A stretch of DNA of 64,000 bases from Trichoplax sp. H2 (taxonomy: Eukaryota; Placozoa; Uniplacotomia; Trichoplacea). Shown here piece by piece: positions 14,201-27,317 of the stretch (its first letter is position 1; every line of letters begins with the position of its first letter). The stretch covers positions 33,737 to 97,736 of the forward strand of contig NOWV01000238.1 in assembly GCA_003344405.1 (NCBI GenBank). The letters run 5' to 3'. The translations under genes and the position numbers were made by a program. The notes under the pieces are model-generated. The model was not told the DNA's origin and did not search any database. It was given only the letters and a program-made list of their open reading frames with translations.

Positions 14201-16281
14201 TTGCTAATGATTAGTATGAACTGTTTTCTAAGGTATGGAATGTTCACGGCGTATTGAACGTCTTGCACTCATTGGTTGAAAAATCTCAAATTAATAGCCA
14301 GGTGAGATTTTATTAATTAGAAATAGAAACAATAATATATCAGGAAAATGCATACCACAACTTGAATTCATTACATAACTTTCTGATTTTCGTAAATGTA
14401 GCTCAAGGCCTATAATAATGGTGATGATCCGAAATCAGTTGCTGATGAATTTGGAAATTGCCCTTTATACAAGATGTTGGGGTATTTTAGTTTAATTGGC
14501 TTATTGCGTTTACATTCACTTTTGGGTGACTATTACCAAGCTATCAAAGTACTCGAAAATGTACAATTAAACAAAAAGGTGCAGGAACGATTTAAAGTCA
14601 TGTTATAATGATTACTTTATAATCATTTTTGAATGATGTTATACTGTATATAATAACCATTGGGATCGTTACTTTAATAGAGTCTTTATGCGGTAGTGCC
14701 GGCTTGTCAAGTTACTACTTATTACTACGTCGGATTCGCATATCTTATGATGAGGCGTTATCAGGTACTTCTAAATAAATGGCTACGTTGCCCGGTTATC
14801 AAGTTATTTTTTCTTTACGAGTATTCAATTGAAGTAATATTTATTTGGCTATACTACTTATAGGATGCAATTCGTTCATTGTCCAATATACTTTTATACA
14901 TTCAAAGAACGAAAAATATGTTGCAAGACAAATCTTACCAAATTGATCAAGTTTGTTGATATGTGCTTAAATCGTTGTTTTTTGTCGATTTAGACTAATT
15001 CAGTGAGATAATGTACGACATTTGCTCTATAGATAGCTAAAAAGGAACTTCAAATGTACGCTTTGTTAGCGATGGCGTGGATAATGTGCCCATGCGTAAG
15101 TCAACTTTAATACTATGATGAAACATTAAGAAATAAATAATGAAAAGATTACTGTTTTCATTAAATTAAATTTTATAGAGAATTGACGAGAGTGTGCTGT
15201 CGATGTTGGGAGATAAATATGATAAAGAAAAATTCATTAAACTTCAGCAAGGGTAATGAGAGAAATTTCGAATTAAAAGTAACTGGTACTTGAATTCTTA
15301 GTATTTCATGCTATTTCGTTAATAGGAATTTGCAACAATTTGAAGATTCGTTTGCGTATGCATGTCCAAAGTTTGTGTCTCCAGTAGTTCCGGATTACGA
15401 TACTCTCAGTCAAAGCCAACATAAGGTCAGAGTATGTTATATACCAATTTTCTTTATGATCAATTGAAACTTAAATCATACTTTGGCTGATCTCAATCAA
15501 TAGGCGCCATATCAATTTCAATTAAAAAATTTCGTAAACGAGGTAAAGCAGCAAGTTGCAATCCCGATTATAAGAAGGTTGGTAGAAAAAAATTTCTTAA
15601 TAGCTTTTGTGATCAACTTGATTGAATTAATTATGCTTCTATTTTATAGTTACTTAAAGCTATACACCACCATGCCAGTGGCTAAATTGGCCGCCTTCTT
15701 AGATATGGTAAGTTATGTTTTTGACTCAGGGTATTGGCTGTTTTTCTTTAGTAATAAATTCAATTCTTTTCGTTAAGGATGAGGATAATTTTCGCGCTCA
15801 GCTCTTATCCTTTAAGGTGATTTATAATCTTTATAATCCGACGTGTATTTACTTATTGAACTCTTGCAATTGCTCTTTTTAACATTACAAGATCTTTTTA
15901 TGATCGTATTTAGCATAAAATGAGCAATTTGGTATGGACTAAAGGTCAACGAGCTATAGACGGCGAATTTCAAACATCATCGGGAGTTAGCTTTTTTATT
16001 GATGAGGTACATAGGCTAAAGCAAACATTTATCAATTTACAGTCTGAAAATATAACGTAATACTTGTAATGCTTGAAATTTTAGGACATGATACATATTA
16101 ATGACTGCAAAGTAGTTCCAAGATACAGCGAATTCTTTTTACAGCAAATACGCAAATACAACGAGGTATGTTTTTCGAATAGATTTAAGAGTATGAGCGT
16201 AGTTTTGTACAAGATAAGATACAAATCTGATTGACTACTTTCAATTTGTATAAACTACAGTTGGTGAAAGGTCTGTCCTAA
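11219..16281 (+). CDS. EIF3L: Eukaryotic translation initiation factor 3 subunit L
   Basis: Subunit L of eIF3, the cytoplasmic complex that binds the 40S subunit and recruits mRNA. The spliced product follows animal eIF3L from end to end. Exon 1 (11219-11275) codes [19 protein letters not shown]. Later exons code [18 protein letters not shown] (12567-12667), a 35-nt exon (12957-12991), [19 protein letters not shown] (from 13089), [18 protein letters not shown] (about 13900-13970), [51 protein letters not shown]-like segment, [31 protein letters not shown] (near 15650), and [19 protein letters not shown] final short exon (16261-16281) codes LVKGLS and the stop. Roughly 18 exons with GT/AG ends. 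The C-terminal half is the PCI-type domain used in eIF3 assembly. No break was seen. It is transcribed divergently from MFSD11-like copy A. Confidence 0.95.
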
Positions 16282-18165
16282 ATAGCATTCAATTGCGAAA
16301 GCTGTGTTCGAAAGATGTAATGTTATAAAAGTTGAAATTGGACTAACGATATTTTCTCGTCAACCACCTTGTACATGTCTACGATATCACAATTGCAAGG
16401 TCTAATATATAATGTGATAGTGATTGTACTAACAGTAGTAGTCAAGTTTTAATTGATTCTTTAGAATTACAACTGTAGACGTAATTTTACGTTTGCTAGT
16501 ATAAAGAGACGTATTGAGCTCTGTACGTATTTGATGTCGTTTGCGTTATAAATAAATAAATTTAAATACTGGTAATTGCTGAAGGCTTGATCTTGAATGC
16601 TTGCTTTCCTATGTTAATGATACTGGTTTATAGCCTAAAATTGGTACGGAAGTGATACAATTTTTACTGCTGTAAATGTTTTAGGTATTATTATTATCAA
16701 AAAATTGGTTTATCGGATTGAAAGCTTAGAAATAGACGTGTATAAGTCTCCGATTGCCTTACTTAAACTATTTTCACGGCACTCTATCAGGAAGGATTAT
16801 TAAAAGAAATACAGTGTCTCTTAATTTAATATAGTCCCTGATTACACAGTATAGTAGATACAGAACAAATTAATGATAAAGCACCTGAGATAGTATTTCT
16901 AAGATGGCGAAATTGTAAGTTACAAGACATGCTGCTAGTTGACAAGAATTTATTCCTCATCACAATTACACTTGATATCATGACCGGCTAACGATGTGGA
17001 TTTTAAGTGATGTATTCGTATAGCTTTAGTATACGCGTAATTCGCTATTATTACATGCATGCATCATGGCGGGGTTAAAATTTTACAACTTTCGTGCACA
17101 ATTGATATCATCTATTAAGGAGCGTGATTACGTATCATACCAATAATGGAAAAGTACACCATGATAGATTTAAGCCAGCTGCAATCTTATTATATTGCTT
17201 ATGCACACGCGTCAAATAAATGGCGCTAAATCAGTAAATAGTATCAAACAGGGAAGTGTTCTATTAATTAATAGGATTTTTTTATTATATAGTAATTATT
17301 TCTAGCGTAATGAGCGTACAGTACACTTTTTGATATACTCGTAGTAAAACCATTGCTACAACCTTATATCGATGCACATACCTTTAGTATTGGATTACAA
17401 TATTATATTTCTATATATGTATATTCGTAGATTATTTGTTTACAAGGAAATGGATAATGAAGATTTTTAAACGCATCCTTCAATCTACAACTACAATAAC
17501 ACAATCCATCATTACATGATAAAAAATTCAGTGGAAGTCGCAATATAGTTATAATATACTTAAAATGGTCACAATTTCTACCGCATAGCTTTCATTACTG
17601 ATAACAAATATACTGCCAGTTGACAGTACTATGACATTGTGTCATTTCTATTCAACCAAATACATAGAACACTAATTGAAGAAGAAGGGAATTTGCAAGC
17701 ACTGTCAGGAATAAGTTCAGATGTTGAAATTTATGCAATGACTTGGGTATAGCTTTGGCATATTCATACAGTACCAGGTCCTGTCTTAGCATCATCATGA
17801 TGGGATTGTTAAAAGACCTCTAACACCAACAATAACTTTTAATTAGGTTTAAAAAATAGAGATCGTAAAAAGGCAGTAACATCATAGGAAAATAGTGCAA
17901 AGTCAGGTTAGTTTGTTAATATTAATAAGCACATCTACAACTACCATTATGGACATGGTTACACAGAATAAATTTCACAACATGTGACGGACAAATTTAT
18001 TGCTATTATGGTCGATAGGTAGTAGATTTAGATGGCTTACAAGGATGAAAATGATTTTATCTTTGTTATGGTCAATACGTGTAATGTACAAGATACTGCT
18101 TGAATGTAACAGTCAGTTGTTATTATTAATTCATTAACACTTAAGGTTGCATCGCATGTCTTGAT
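16282..18165. other. Intergenic between convergent eIF3L and SRSF2
   Basis: AT-rich spacer between two convergent 3' ends, likely holding both 3' untranslated regions. No open frame of interest and no tandem array were seen. Confidence 0.6.
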
Positions 18166-19900
18166 TCAATCTTTGTTACTTCTAACGCTATTTTCACTTC
18201 TTTCGTCATCACTGCGGGGGATATAGTCATTGGATCGGCGGTCTGCTCGATCAGATTTATTGCCATCACTGCTATTGGTTTCCTTTCTTTGACTAGGACG
18301 AGAAGGGGATGGACTACGACTTCTAGTACGTCGTCTGCGATCCTCACGAGAACGACTACGTCGCTTCCTTGGTGGTGGTGATCTAGAACGTTTTGGAGTA
18401 TAAGATCGGCGCTTTCTTGGACTAGGGGAACGACTTCGATACCTACGCAGTATATATATATATGTATATACATGTATATATATATCGATAGAATAATAAT
18501 TTAATATATGACAATATTCACTCAATATTAGCTAATTAACAAACAATTACATCTGTAGAGATACACCACATACTCGTGCACGTTTGTATGGACACACGCA
18601 GGCAATATTTTAATTTTACCGCATAGCTACACAGCACCGCATTTCATATAGTAGTAGAGTTGGCAAAGAAAAGAAGGTCGCGAGTTTATGCAACCGCAAA
18701 ACTATTTTTGTTGAACCGCAAGCTGTCAAAACACTACTGCACGCTTTATACACACAGTACAACGCTGCACACACGTGGATATCAGAGCTAGGGAGTTTCC
18801 AGTCATATTGTTTACTGGACAGCAAGTTAGTAGGACTGGATCTCTTTGACTGGTATGCAAAGAAATGGATCTCTTTTTGCCAATATTGAAAAATCATGGT
18901 TATTGGTCATACCCAAGGTCAAACAACACGTACAGTCAATCAATTTTGTAAAATTTACTGTCAAAAGCTAACAATTCCTTTTGAAAACCAACAGAATTGA
19001 TTGTACGCGTATTGTAGAGCTACTACATATTATCCTACTACTGTATGACTATGACTACTATTTGACGGTGTAGACTACCAGTATTACTGTATTTCTACTT
19101 TCACCTTTTTAATGGCAATATAATGCTATTACGGTAGATTGATCTCATTCTCTGTCTATGATACATGCTCAATGAATGTAAATCGAAGGAGACAGAAAAG
19201 GACTATACTGTACTAAATGATCATTCAGTACTTAGTAATGGATCGTCATTATGCTAGCAAGAGTAGAGAACTGTGTCATCATTTGTAACAGCAAAACTGA
19301 CGCAATTGCTACTGGAACGGCCACTTAGCGCTTTGCAAAGTGAATTAACTACAGTAGAATTGTATTGCCTGATGATATTATGATTACTAGTAGTCGATTG
19401 ACTGGATAACTTTTTTCTATTCTGTCATGACTATCGATTGATTACATTGAAGAAAAGTATATTATAATAGAAGAGCAGAATGAATGCAAGCAATCGTAAG
19501 TGCGGATGTCTATTTGGTACAGAGAACAAGTGTCATTACAAACAATTATGACTGACCTTCTTGGAGATCTTGATCGCCTACGATTACTACGGTAAGATCG
19601 ATCCCGATCGCGTTCACTTCGATCTGCTGGGCGGCCATAACGCGCCATCACTACTCGCAATTCTCGGCCATCGAAGTTCTTGCCATGGACACAATCCATG
19701 GCGTCTTCAGCATCGCGCCTATCATGATACCTTACAAAAGCGTAACCGCGTGATTCTCCACGACGATCTCGAGGAATGTAGACATCACCAATTTCGCCAT
19801 ATTTATCAAAGATACGTTTTAGATCATCCACCGTAGTCCTATAAGTAATATTGTCTACTTTGAGGCTGGTCATGCTGGAGATTTCAGGTGCCCTCGCCAT
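18166..19900 (-). CDS. SRSF2: Serine/arginine-rich splicing factor 2-like protein
   Basis: A nuclear SR protein that binds exonic enhancers and helps splice-site choice. Two coding exons, 19557-19900 and 18442 down to 18166, joined across an intron with donor GTCAGT and acceptor CGTAG, give 206 residues. An RRM occupies roughly residues 12-88, with RNP2 as LKVDNI and RNP1 as RGYAFVRY. The linker MARYGRPAD matches SRSF2. Residues from about 100 on form an RS domain ([40 protein letters not shown]). The start at MARAPEISS gives the normal N-terminal length, and an in-frame upstream ATG at 19984 would add 28 unlike residues. A GTACTGTAC cluster sits 190-270 bases upstream. In vertebrates SRSF2 lies next to MFSD11; here two MFSD11-like genes flank it at a distance. 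Confidence 0.93.
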
Positions 19901-20087
19901 CTTGCCTTCTCGTCCTTTTTCGTTCCACTTGGGTACAGTACGGGCACGACGAGAGAAGCGCCAAGTGAAGTTGACAAGCCACACAGGTCACCCTTTTTCA
20001 AGCGGTGACTACCGTAGACACACGACATGCTGTAGCTGTCGCTACGGTCCAGTCCGGTCCAGTCCAAGTACATCATGCGGAGGTCTC

Positions 20088-20166
20088 TAGTACAGTACTC
20101 GAATTTTACAGTACATAGCGTATTGCACTGTACTGTACACTCAGTACAGTACAGTACAGTACTGTA
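20088..20166. promoter_or_regulatory. GTACTGTAC/GTACAGTAC cluster upstream of SRSF2
   Basis: A dense run of overlapping GTACAGTAC and GTACTGTAC words, 190-270 bases upstream of the SRSF2 start codon. It is self-complementary and so could also form a hairpin. The promoter function is inferred from recurrence at other genes. Confidence 0.4.
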
Positions 20167-21099
20167 ATGTGCGACCGCTAACTGGAGTGAATGTACTGTA
20201 CGTGTCATGCTAGCACACATACAGTACGACCTGTATTCTTCCATACTGTACGTGGATCCATTCTCATGGCTGACGGTGGAGCCAATCCAAAATGCATTTT
20301 CTACTGGACATTGCAATCATGAACAAACAACGAGTTTGTTTTTCATTTACCTTTGCTGTGGCCATACTATTGTACAATAGGACCGCAATCTATGATACAA
20401 AAATGAAGAAACGAACTTTTAGGTGTGATTGTGTCTCTTGGCTGAGGACCACCGAATTGGAACAAGCTCTTTGTCTTTCTTTCCATTGCGGTCGAGACCT
20501 CATAGTGACACCATTTTTGCTTGTGACCGGTAGTCTATTTTTAGTCATCAGTCCCATTCATGGCATCAGTTTAACTACTGTACCCTGTACGCTATCGCAG
20601 GGGTATCTACTATAACAGGCCATCGTAGCGAAAGTGATGTCATTGATGCGTGTTTACGGTACGGACTGCTGTTGTCCAGTCTAAATGCGTGCAAAATGAC
20701 ATCTAAAACTGAATTGAGAGAAATAGAAGAACGCCTTTCCATTGAATATCGATGGCAATCAAATTGTCCGTCTTGGCCCAAATAAATTAAACTCAAATCA
20801 TGGTCATCCTGTAGTTGTTCCCCATTGGCCATTTTGACCAGTGTGGAGATGGCACGTGACCAGAATGCATCTCTTTGCGGTTGCTGTGTTTTGATTGATT
20901 CATTATTCACTTTCAATTCCAAAAACTCACTATACAACTGTCTGGTCAGGGACTGAGTTCATATTTTATAGAGATGACATATCGATGCTCATGGTAGTGC
21001 AGATATATCGTCTATAGTCGGTTACTTGCAGATGCTTTTTTTCACTTCTCTACTAGGACTAAGGGGGACAAGATGACAGATCGATGCTCATAGCAGTGC

Positions 21100-21130
21100 A
21101 GACCTGACGTCTATAGTAGACGTCAGGTCT
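21100..21130. repeat. Perfect 14-bp inverted repeat with 3-base centre
   Basis: AGACCTGACGTCTA, then tag, then TAGACGTCAGGTCT. This is a near-perfect palindrome containing two GACGTC words (each a CRE-like TGACGT core in one orientation). It could be a binding site, a hairpin or a chance duplication-inversion. Confidence 0.8.
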
Positions 21131-22090
21131 AGACTATCGTTTGAGATAGACGCTTGAGTTGGATATGACCAGCAAAACAGTCCGTACCGCTTGCTGTCCG
21201 TCTGTTTCTTTGTGATGCTTCCGCAGTATCTCATGACGATCTTGAAGCAGCAGCTGGTGGTCATGCTATCAGTATACTGTATGGTGGGGCAGTTGGCTAG
21301 TCAGTCAAATAAAGTATTTTCCCATTGTGAATGAATTGATCAGCTCCAGGTCCAATCTTGACATCGATCCCTTCCCGTTCTGGCTGGCCTTCCATCGAAG
21401 ATGATGATGATGAGAATTGTTGGTGCCATGATGAATAAGCATGGTACTATGGCGTAACTTATTGGGCTGGTAAATAGCTTGGAATCCAACTTGAAATACT
21501 GATTGTAGTATATAGGAGAACCTTTCTCATCGTGACGCCAATTTGAGCCTGCTTGCATAACAAGATAGACAGAACGGATACAGCAAGGTGAGGTAGCTAT
21601 GACATCAACAAATATCCTTTTAATCGTTTCTTGCTGACAATTTCAACTTGGAATGCAATAGAATTTTATAACATTACCACCATCAAACTATCATCAAGCT
21701 ATCGTCGATTTTCCGTATAGCAAGTAGTTAATCTATTATAGTCTTTTAGGATAAAACAATCGGAAAACAAGGCTTATGGAGGGTGTTCATCCAGTACCAA
21801 TATCTTATAATCAATACTGTTTATAGTAGTATTGAATTCAAGACAACATGTCTTACTTATACTAGCTAGCGTCTAGCTAAAAATATTGCTAAGGAACAAC
21901 GATTACAAAATATTGTTAATATTGGTAAGCTTATTTCCTGAGTAGACAGTAGGTTCAATGATGATGAGGAAACGATCATCGGATTGTACTCAAAATCACC
22001 AATCGATTTTAGCAAATAAAATCCAAAATAGACTTGACCTATTGTTACTGTAGATCATGACTACATTGTCATTCATTCATACACGCTAAG

Positions 22091-22409
22091 TTATACATTT
22101 CATGAGTCCATTTTGAACTCCATTCAATTAATCTTCCAAGTAAAACTCCTAGGATATTGCATGGATATTCTACTGTTGTATTTCTGATTACATCATTAAT
22201 GTTAACGTTATTGGCTTATTCTACGATGTCCATATGATCTTATACATTTATACAGTTATACATTTCATGAGTCCATTTTGAACTCCATTCAATTAATCTT
22301 CCAAGTAAAACTCTTAGGATATTGCATGGATATTCTACAGTTGTATTTCTGATTACATCATCAATGTTAATGTCATTAGCTTATTCGACGATGTCCATAT
22401 GATCTTATA
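22091..22409 (+). repeat. 165-bp tandem duplication upstream of GTPBP1
   Basis: The block starting ttatacatttcatgagtcca and ending catatgatcttata occurs at about 22091-22242 and again at 22256-22409. Only a handful of substitutions separate the copies (ctcctagg/ctcttagg, gttaacgttattgg/gttaatgtcattag). It ends roughly 400 bases before the GTPBP1 start codon. Confidence 0.9.
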
Positions 22410-22825
22410 GATTTGACTTAATTAGTGGTGAAATGACAATGGACTGTACGGCAAAGTATGCGGTATAAAAATACAATCCTTTCCATGCCTTATTAGATCG
22501 CTATATTAAGAAGTAAATTACCTCTTTTATACCTTATCCGAGATTATTGTAACTTGCCTTTACAAGCATCTTTTGACGGATTCTACGCTGCACTGTCAGC
22601 AGTACCTTCGCTTTGTACGTTACTTTTGATTGTTTTTTTACGGAAAAGCGCGCTATTATTGATGATGCAATTCTGATTGATGTTGCGGTACATAGTTACT
22701 ATACCAACACATATATACAGTAGATTCCAGGGAATAAATGTATCCGCCAAAGCTTAATTTTCCAATACGTCTTTCATGATTAAAGACAGTAAAATAATCT
22801 CCATTCTAACGTGTAAAATAGATTG

Positions 22826-25800
22826 ATGGCGTCTGCACTAGCTCCAGAGACGGAAAGGAACAGATTGCCTGCAGATCATGACAGTAAAATCAAAGAGCCA
22901 ATCGATGACGATACTCCTCCTTTACCAAACGAAACGGTTAATAACGACACATTGAAGGTAAGGAAATGAAACCTACAATATTCTTTAATTTGCTACTACT
23001 GTACGTGTATTACTTGATCAAGAAAAGGTTGATTTGTAGTCGAAATACGTACAGTATTGTAACAGTATTGGGCTGATCGCTGTAGATTAAGGATTGTCTA
23101 TGATGATGAAACACTCTTTAAAATTATTTTGTTCTTTGTATCATATATTACTGTATATTTAAGACCCGGCAAAGCCATAGCTGCCTAATAATACAGTTTA
23201 CAAATGGTTTGTAAAATGGTAATCGGAATAGTACGAGGTGTACAAAGTGTCTCTTGAACTGTCGGATAACCTATAAATACTATAGAATTGACTTATACTG
23301 AGTTATGCGTAGAAAGCTGTGATTGAATCTCATAACAACTATAATATTACCTTAAATAGTTGCAATATGGATCACCATTACAAGATGAATAGCATATTAA
23401 ATTTCTGTACTGTAAGTAGGAGGAAATAATATACGCATATACCTAGGTGCTTATGCTTACACTGTGGCAAAATAATACAGTAGCGAGTGGCAGTGCTAGT
23501 TACATGTTTCATTTATTAGCAACAAAAAATGACTATTGCATGTACAACAGTATTCTCTAGAAGTTCAATGTTATCTACATAGTCGATACAAATCCTTCAT
23601 TGATCAATTCTTCAACACTCTTTTCTACGATATTGAAATAGTTAGGATGTACTATCGGTCTAGCTTAACTCAGGTCTCTAAATTATGTGATGTAATAAAA
23701 TTGGTAATGTTTTGAATAAGCCTTTGATATTTTTATTCTGTCCATAATGATACCAACAAAGTAATAAGACCATTACTATGGAATAGAGTTCTGTAGGGTA
23801 TCTTGTACCAATTAATTTTAGGCTGACGATAGCAAATTAAGTTGACATTGCCAACTGTGCTATGCCATTGAAGCGTTATAACTTCATGGAATGCTAATGG
23901 ACTGCACTCGTATATAGATAACTTCTAAAATTGATATCACTCTTATTATAGACGCAATTCGTATCACCCTCGGGGGAAATGTTTGATAAATTATGCGCAG
24001 AGTTGAAAGAGAGACTAGATAATGGTCGAGGGGAATGTATTTACCAATTGGGAGTATCTGGTAAGTCTAATGTGTGATATCTTATTTTCAACTTGTTTAA
24101 TTTCTTCGTCTACAACAAGACGTCTGAAAGTAGAGTTTAAGGATACTTATCTTTCTTTGGTATCTTTAGATGATAGTGATCCCGGGTTATCTGATAATGA
24201 CATGCTGGCATCGAAAGCTACTTTAAAAAGTTTAGCCGAGTTATGTGATGCAGACCTGCAGCTTTTACAAGAAAAGCATTCTACTGAGGGAACAGTTGCT
24301 AAATATTTGATTAGATATCGAGCTAAAGAACGAGAATTTCTAGAAGTTAGGTAAGTCAGTAAAGGATAATTTAATTATAATAACTTAAAGATTGCAATAG
24401 AAACAATTTTTTAAGTTAAAAAAATCATTAACTTCATAACGGTAACCTATTGCCTTTCGATAATACAATGAACGCATACGTGAAGAGTTGCTGTGGTTGG
24501 TAATGTAGATGCAGGTAAAGGATCACCTATTGAAGTCTTGAATTATAATTTTCTATCGAATATATAATTAATTTAGGCTAGATGTAAACCGAAAATTCAA
24601 TAAATTTAAATTTTTCCCTTGAAAAGGAAAATCGACCCTATTGGGCGTTTTAACTCATGGGGAGTTAGACAATGGCCGTGGCCTTGCAAGACAGAAGTTG
24701 TTTAGGCATAAGCATGAGGCTGAATCTGGACGCACTAGCAGTGTTGGTAACGATATTCTAGGATTTGATAGTCATGGAGAAGTTGTTAACAAACCCGATG
24801 CACGAGGTTTAGCATTAGATTGGCAACGAATTTGTTATGCTTCGTCAAAGGTTATAAGTTACAGCATATTTTTAATAATAGCTTTCGTCTAGTTATAAAA
24901 GTACACTTATTTTTACACTATCTATCTCTAGTTGAGTTCTCATAATTAAAATTAAAATTTTACAGATAATAACATTTATCGACTTGGCTGGTCATGAAAA
25001 ATATTTGAAAACAACAATCTTTGGTATGACCGGTCACGCTCCTGATTTTTGTATGTTAATAGTCGGTGCTAATGCTGGTGTAATCGGAATGACGAAAGGT
25101 AGTCTTATTTTAATGTAGTGAATAAATGTCCACACTAACAAACGATAATTATTTCATTAACTAAATAATGAATACCAATGTGTTATCTTATGAATACTAG
25201 AGCATCTTGGCCTGGCCCTTGCTTTAAACGTTCCTGTTTATGTAGTTATTACTAAAACTGATATGTGCCCTCAAAATGTTCTTAGCGATACATTGAAATT
25301 ATTAGCTAAGATATTAAAGTCACCCGGATGTAGAAAAATCCCTGTTTTTATCACCAAGGAAGAAGATATTACAGTCGCGGCGACCAATTTTGTATCTGAA
25401 AGGTAATATTGGTATAGTAGTACATTTGTTTTTCTATGCAATGGCAGGATACACTCGATAAAAATGATAGTTACGTTATATCATATTTTATCCATATAGG
25501 ATATGTCCAATTTTTCAAGTATCAAATGTTACTGGAGCTAATTTAAATTTATTAAAGAAGTTTTTAAATTTATTACCGTCGCGGATGAGTCGCAAGGAAA
25601 ATGAACCTCCGGAATTTCTTATTGATGAAACTTACTCTGTCCCGGTATAGCATTGTAACTAGTTAATAACTTTATTCTACAGAACTATCTCTAATATCTT
25701 TATACCATAGGGTGTTGGAACGGTAATTTCTGGGACGGTAATGCAAGGAATTATCCGCGTAAATGATTCATTATTGTTAGGACCAGATTCTCTTGGTCAA

Positions 25801-26506
25801 TTTCAACCGGTAGTTATCAAAGGTATTCATAGGAAGAGGATGGCAGTAGAGTACGTTGAAGGAGGACAAACTTGTTCTTTTGCACTGAAAAAGGTTATTA
25901 CATTGTTATCTGTTCTATTGCCTTGTTGAAATCATGTTGTTTTAAATTCTACATTGACTGTGCATCTTACGCAGGTCAAAAGATCAACTATTCGTAAGGG
26001 AATGATACTTGCATCTCGTGATTTAAAACCAGAAGCATGTAGCGAATTTGAAGCCGATATTTTAGTGTTGCACCATCCTACCACTATTAAAATCCACTAT
26101 CAAGCTGTCGGTATGTAAATTTCATTTAAATTTGTATTCATTCTTGTCATTAGTTTTTATATTTATGATTGTAATTTAATATTGTTGTACGGATCGTAAG
26201 TTGTTGGTGATTTAAAATATTAAAGTTGTAACAACTATAATTTGTAATACTGTAGTACATAGTGGAAGTATGAGGCAGACTGCAAGTATTGTCGAAATGA
26301 ATAAGGAACACATACGTACAGGCGACCGTGCCTTAATTAAATTCCGTTTTCAGAAAACACCCGAATATCTTAAATCGAATACTAAGCTTATCTTCAGGGA
26401 AGGACGGACTAAAGCTATTGGTACTATAACTAAGACTTTTCCGATAAAACAAGCTACTGTCCAATCGAAGCAAGCACAATCAAAAAGCACCAATCGACAA
26501 TCGTGA
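22826..26506 (+). CDS. GTPBP1: GTP-binding protein 1 (EF-Tu-like translational GTPase)
   Basis: A cytoplasmic GTPase of the GTPBP1/GTPBP2 family, related to EF-1alpha and linked to mRNA turnover and ribosome rescue. Exon 1 (22826-22957) codes [17 protein letters not shown].... Exon 2 starts at 23952, and exon 3 (24170-24350) codes [11 protein letters not shown] to REFLEV. A 29-nt microexon (24486-24514) codes [10 protein letters not shown], and the next exon (from 24627) completes the P-loop GNVDAGKST. Later segments are [15 protein letters not shown] (switch II DxxGH type), MCPQNVL after TKTD (G4), [17 protein letters not shown]-type [15 protein letters not shown], and [13 protein letters not shown]. 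The last exon has [23 protein letters not shown] before the stop at 26504-26506. All parts line up with the animal protein without a frameshift. It diverges from SRSF2 across a 2.9 kb spacer. Confidence 0.94.
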
Positions 26507-27317
26507 CCTGTAGCTATTTTATCATTGAGCCTTCGAATTAACTGTTACATAATTTCATAGACACAAGAAACACTACTATTTTAGCAAATGAAAAGTTAAT
26601 TCAAGATAGTACTCAAGATGGTTGTTTATATGAAGATGATAGTATTTTAATGTTTGCATTGAATTGAAATCAAGCTTTAATTAAAGCGTAAAGTCTACTT
26701 GATTCTGCTATCCATCAATAAGTATTAATTTTTCAAGATCGAAGTTTATTACAGTCAATTAAGATCAAGTCTTAGTGTATGCGTATATCTATGTTGTTGT
26801 ATCTATCTTTTTATCTACACATGTGTTTATATACTTGCCGTACATATGCACTTATATTGTTAATATGTATTATAATGTATTTTGCACGATCGAGGATTAT
26901 TCGCTACTTACTGCTTAATAGAAGTACGATACAACGATACATTATATCACTATATTCATTCTTAGTACTGCACCAGCAATAATAACCTCGATTTTGAATC
27001 ACGATGCAAACTCTAAGCAAATGAATTTGGTATTTTCATTTATTAGTAGTAAAACTTATTATTATATTCTAAATTGATATTATTTAGATGCACTATTTCG
27101 CGAGTAGTTTATTGATGTACTATTATACAATTTTTAGTTATATTCTTCTTAGTTAATAGGATTATCAACAGATGAAGAAAATGACTGTATGCAATTGACA
27201 TAATCGTTGACAAGATGAAAAGAGTTGCATTAAATTGAAATAATTGTGTTATTGTAGCCATTCATTTTTCGAAAGATTATTGCGATTTAAACATCTCTAA
27301 GGGGTTGATCATTTTAG
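26507..27317. other. Spacer between convergent GTPBP1 and MFSD11
   Basis: About 0.8 kb of AT-rich sequence containing the 3' ends of both genes. The open frame at 26779-26982 is low-complexity and not supported. Confidence 0.6.

Larger units (their letters stand above)
19901..22825. other. Spacer between divergent SRSF2 and GTPBP1
   Basis: Holds a GTACTGTAC cluster, a palindrome and a 165-bp duplication, listed separately. Minus-strand open frames at 20575-20937 (non-ATG start) and 21340-21558 have no recognisable domain. A two-exon unknown gene cannot be excluded, but nothing supports it beyond openness. Near 20975-21025 and 21073-21117 a short related block (gatgaca.atcgatgctcat) appears twice. 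Confidence 0.45.

Noticed and set aside
20575-20937. 120-codon minus-strand frame as a gene
   Set aside because: It starts at TTG, has no recognisable domain, and no splice partner could be confirmed.
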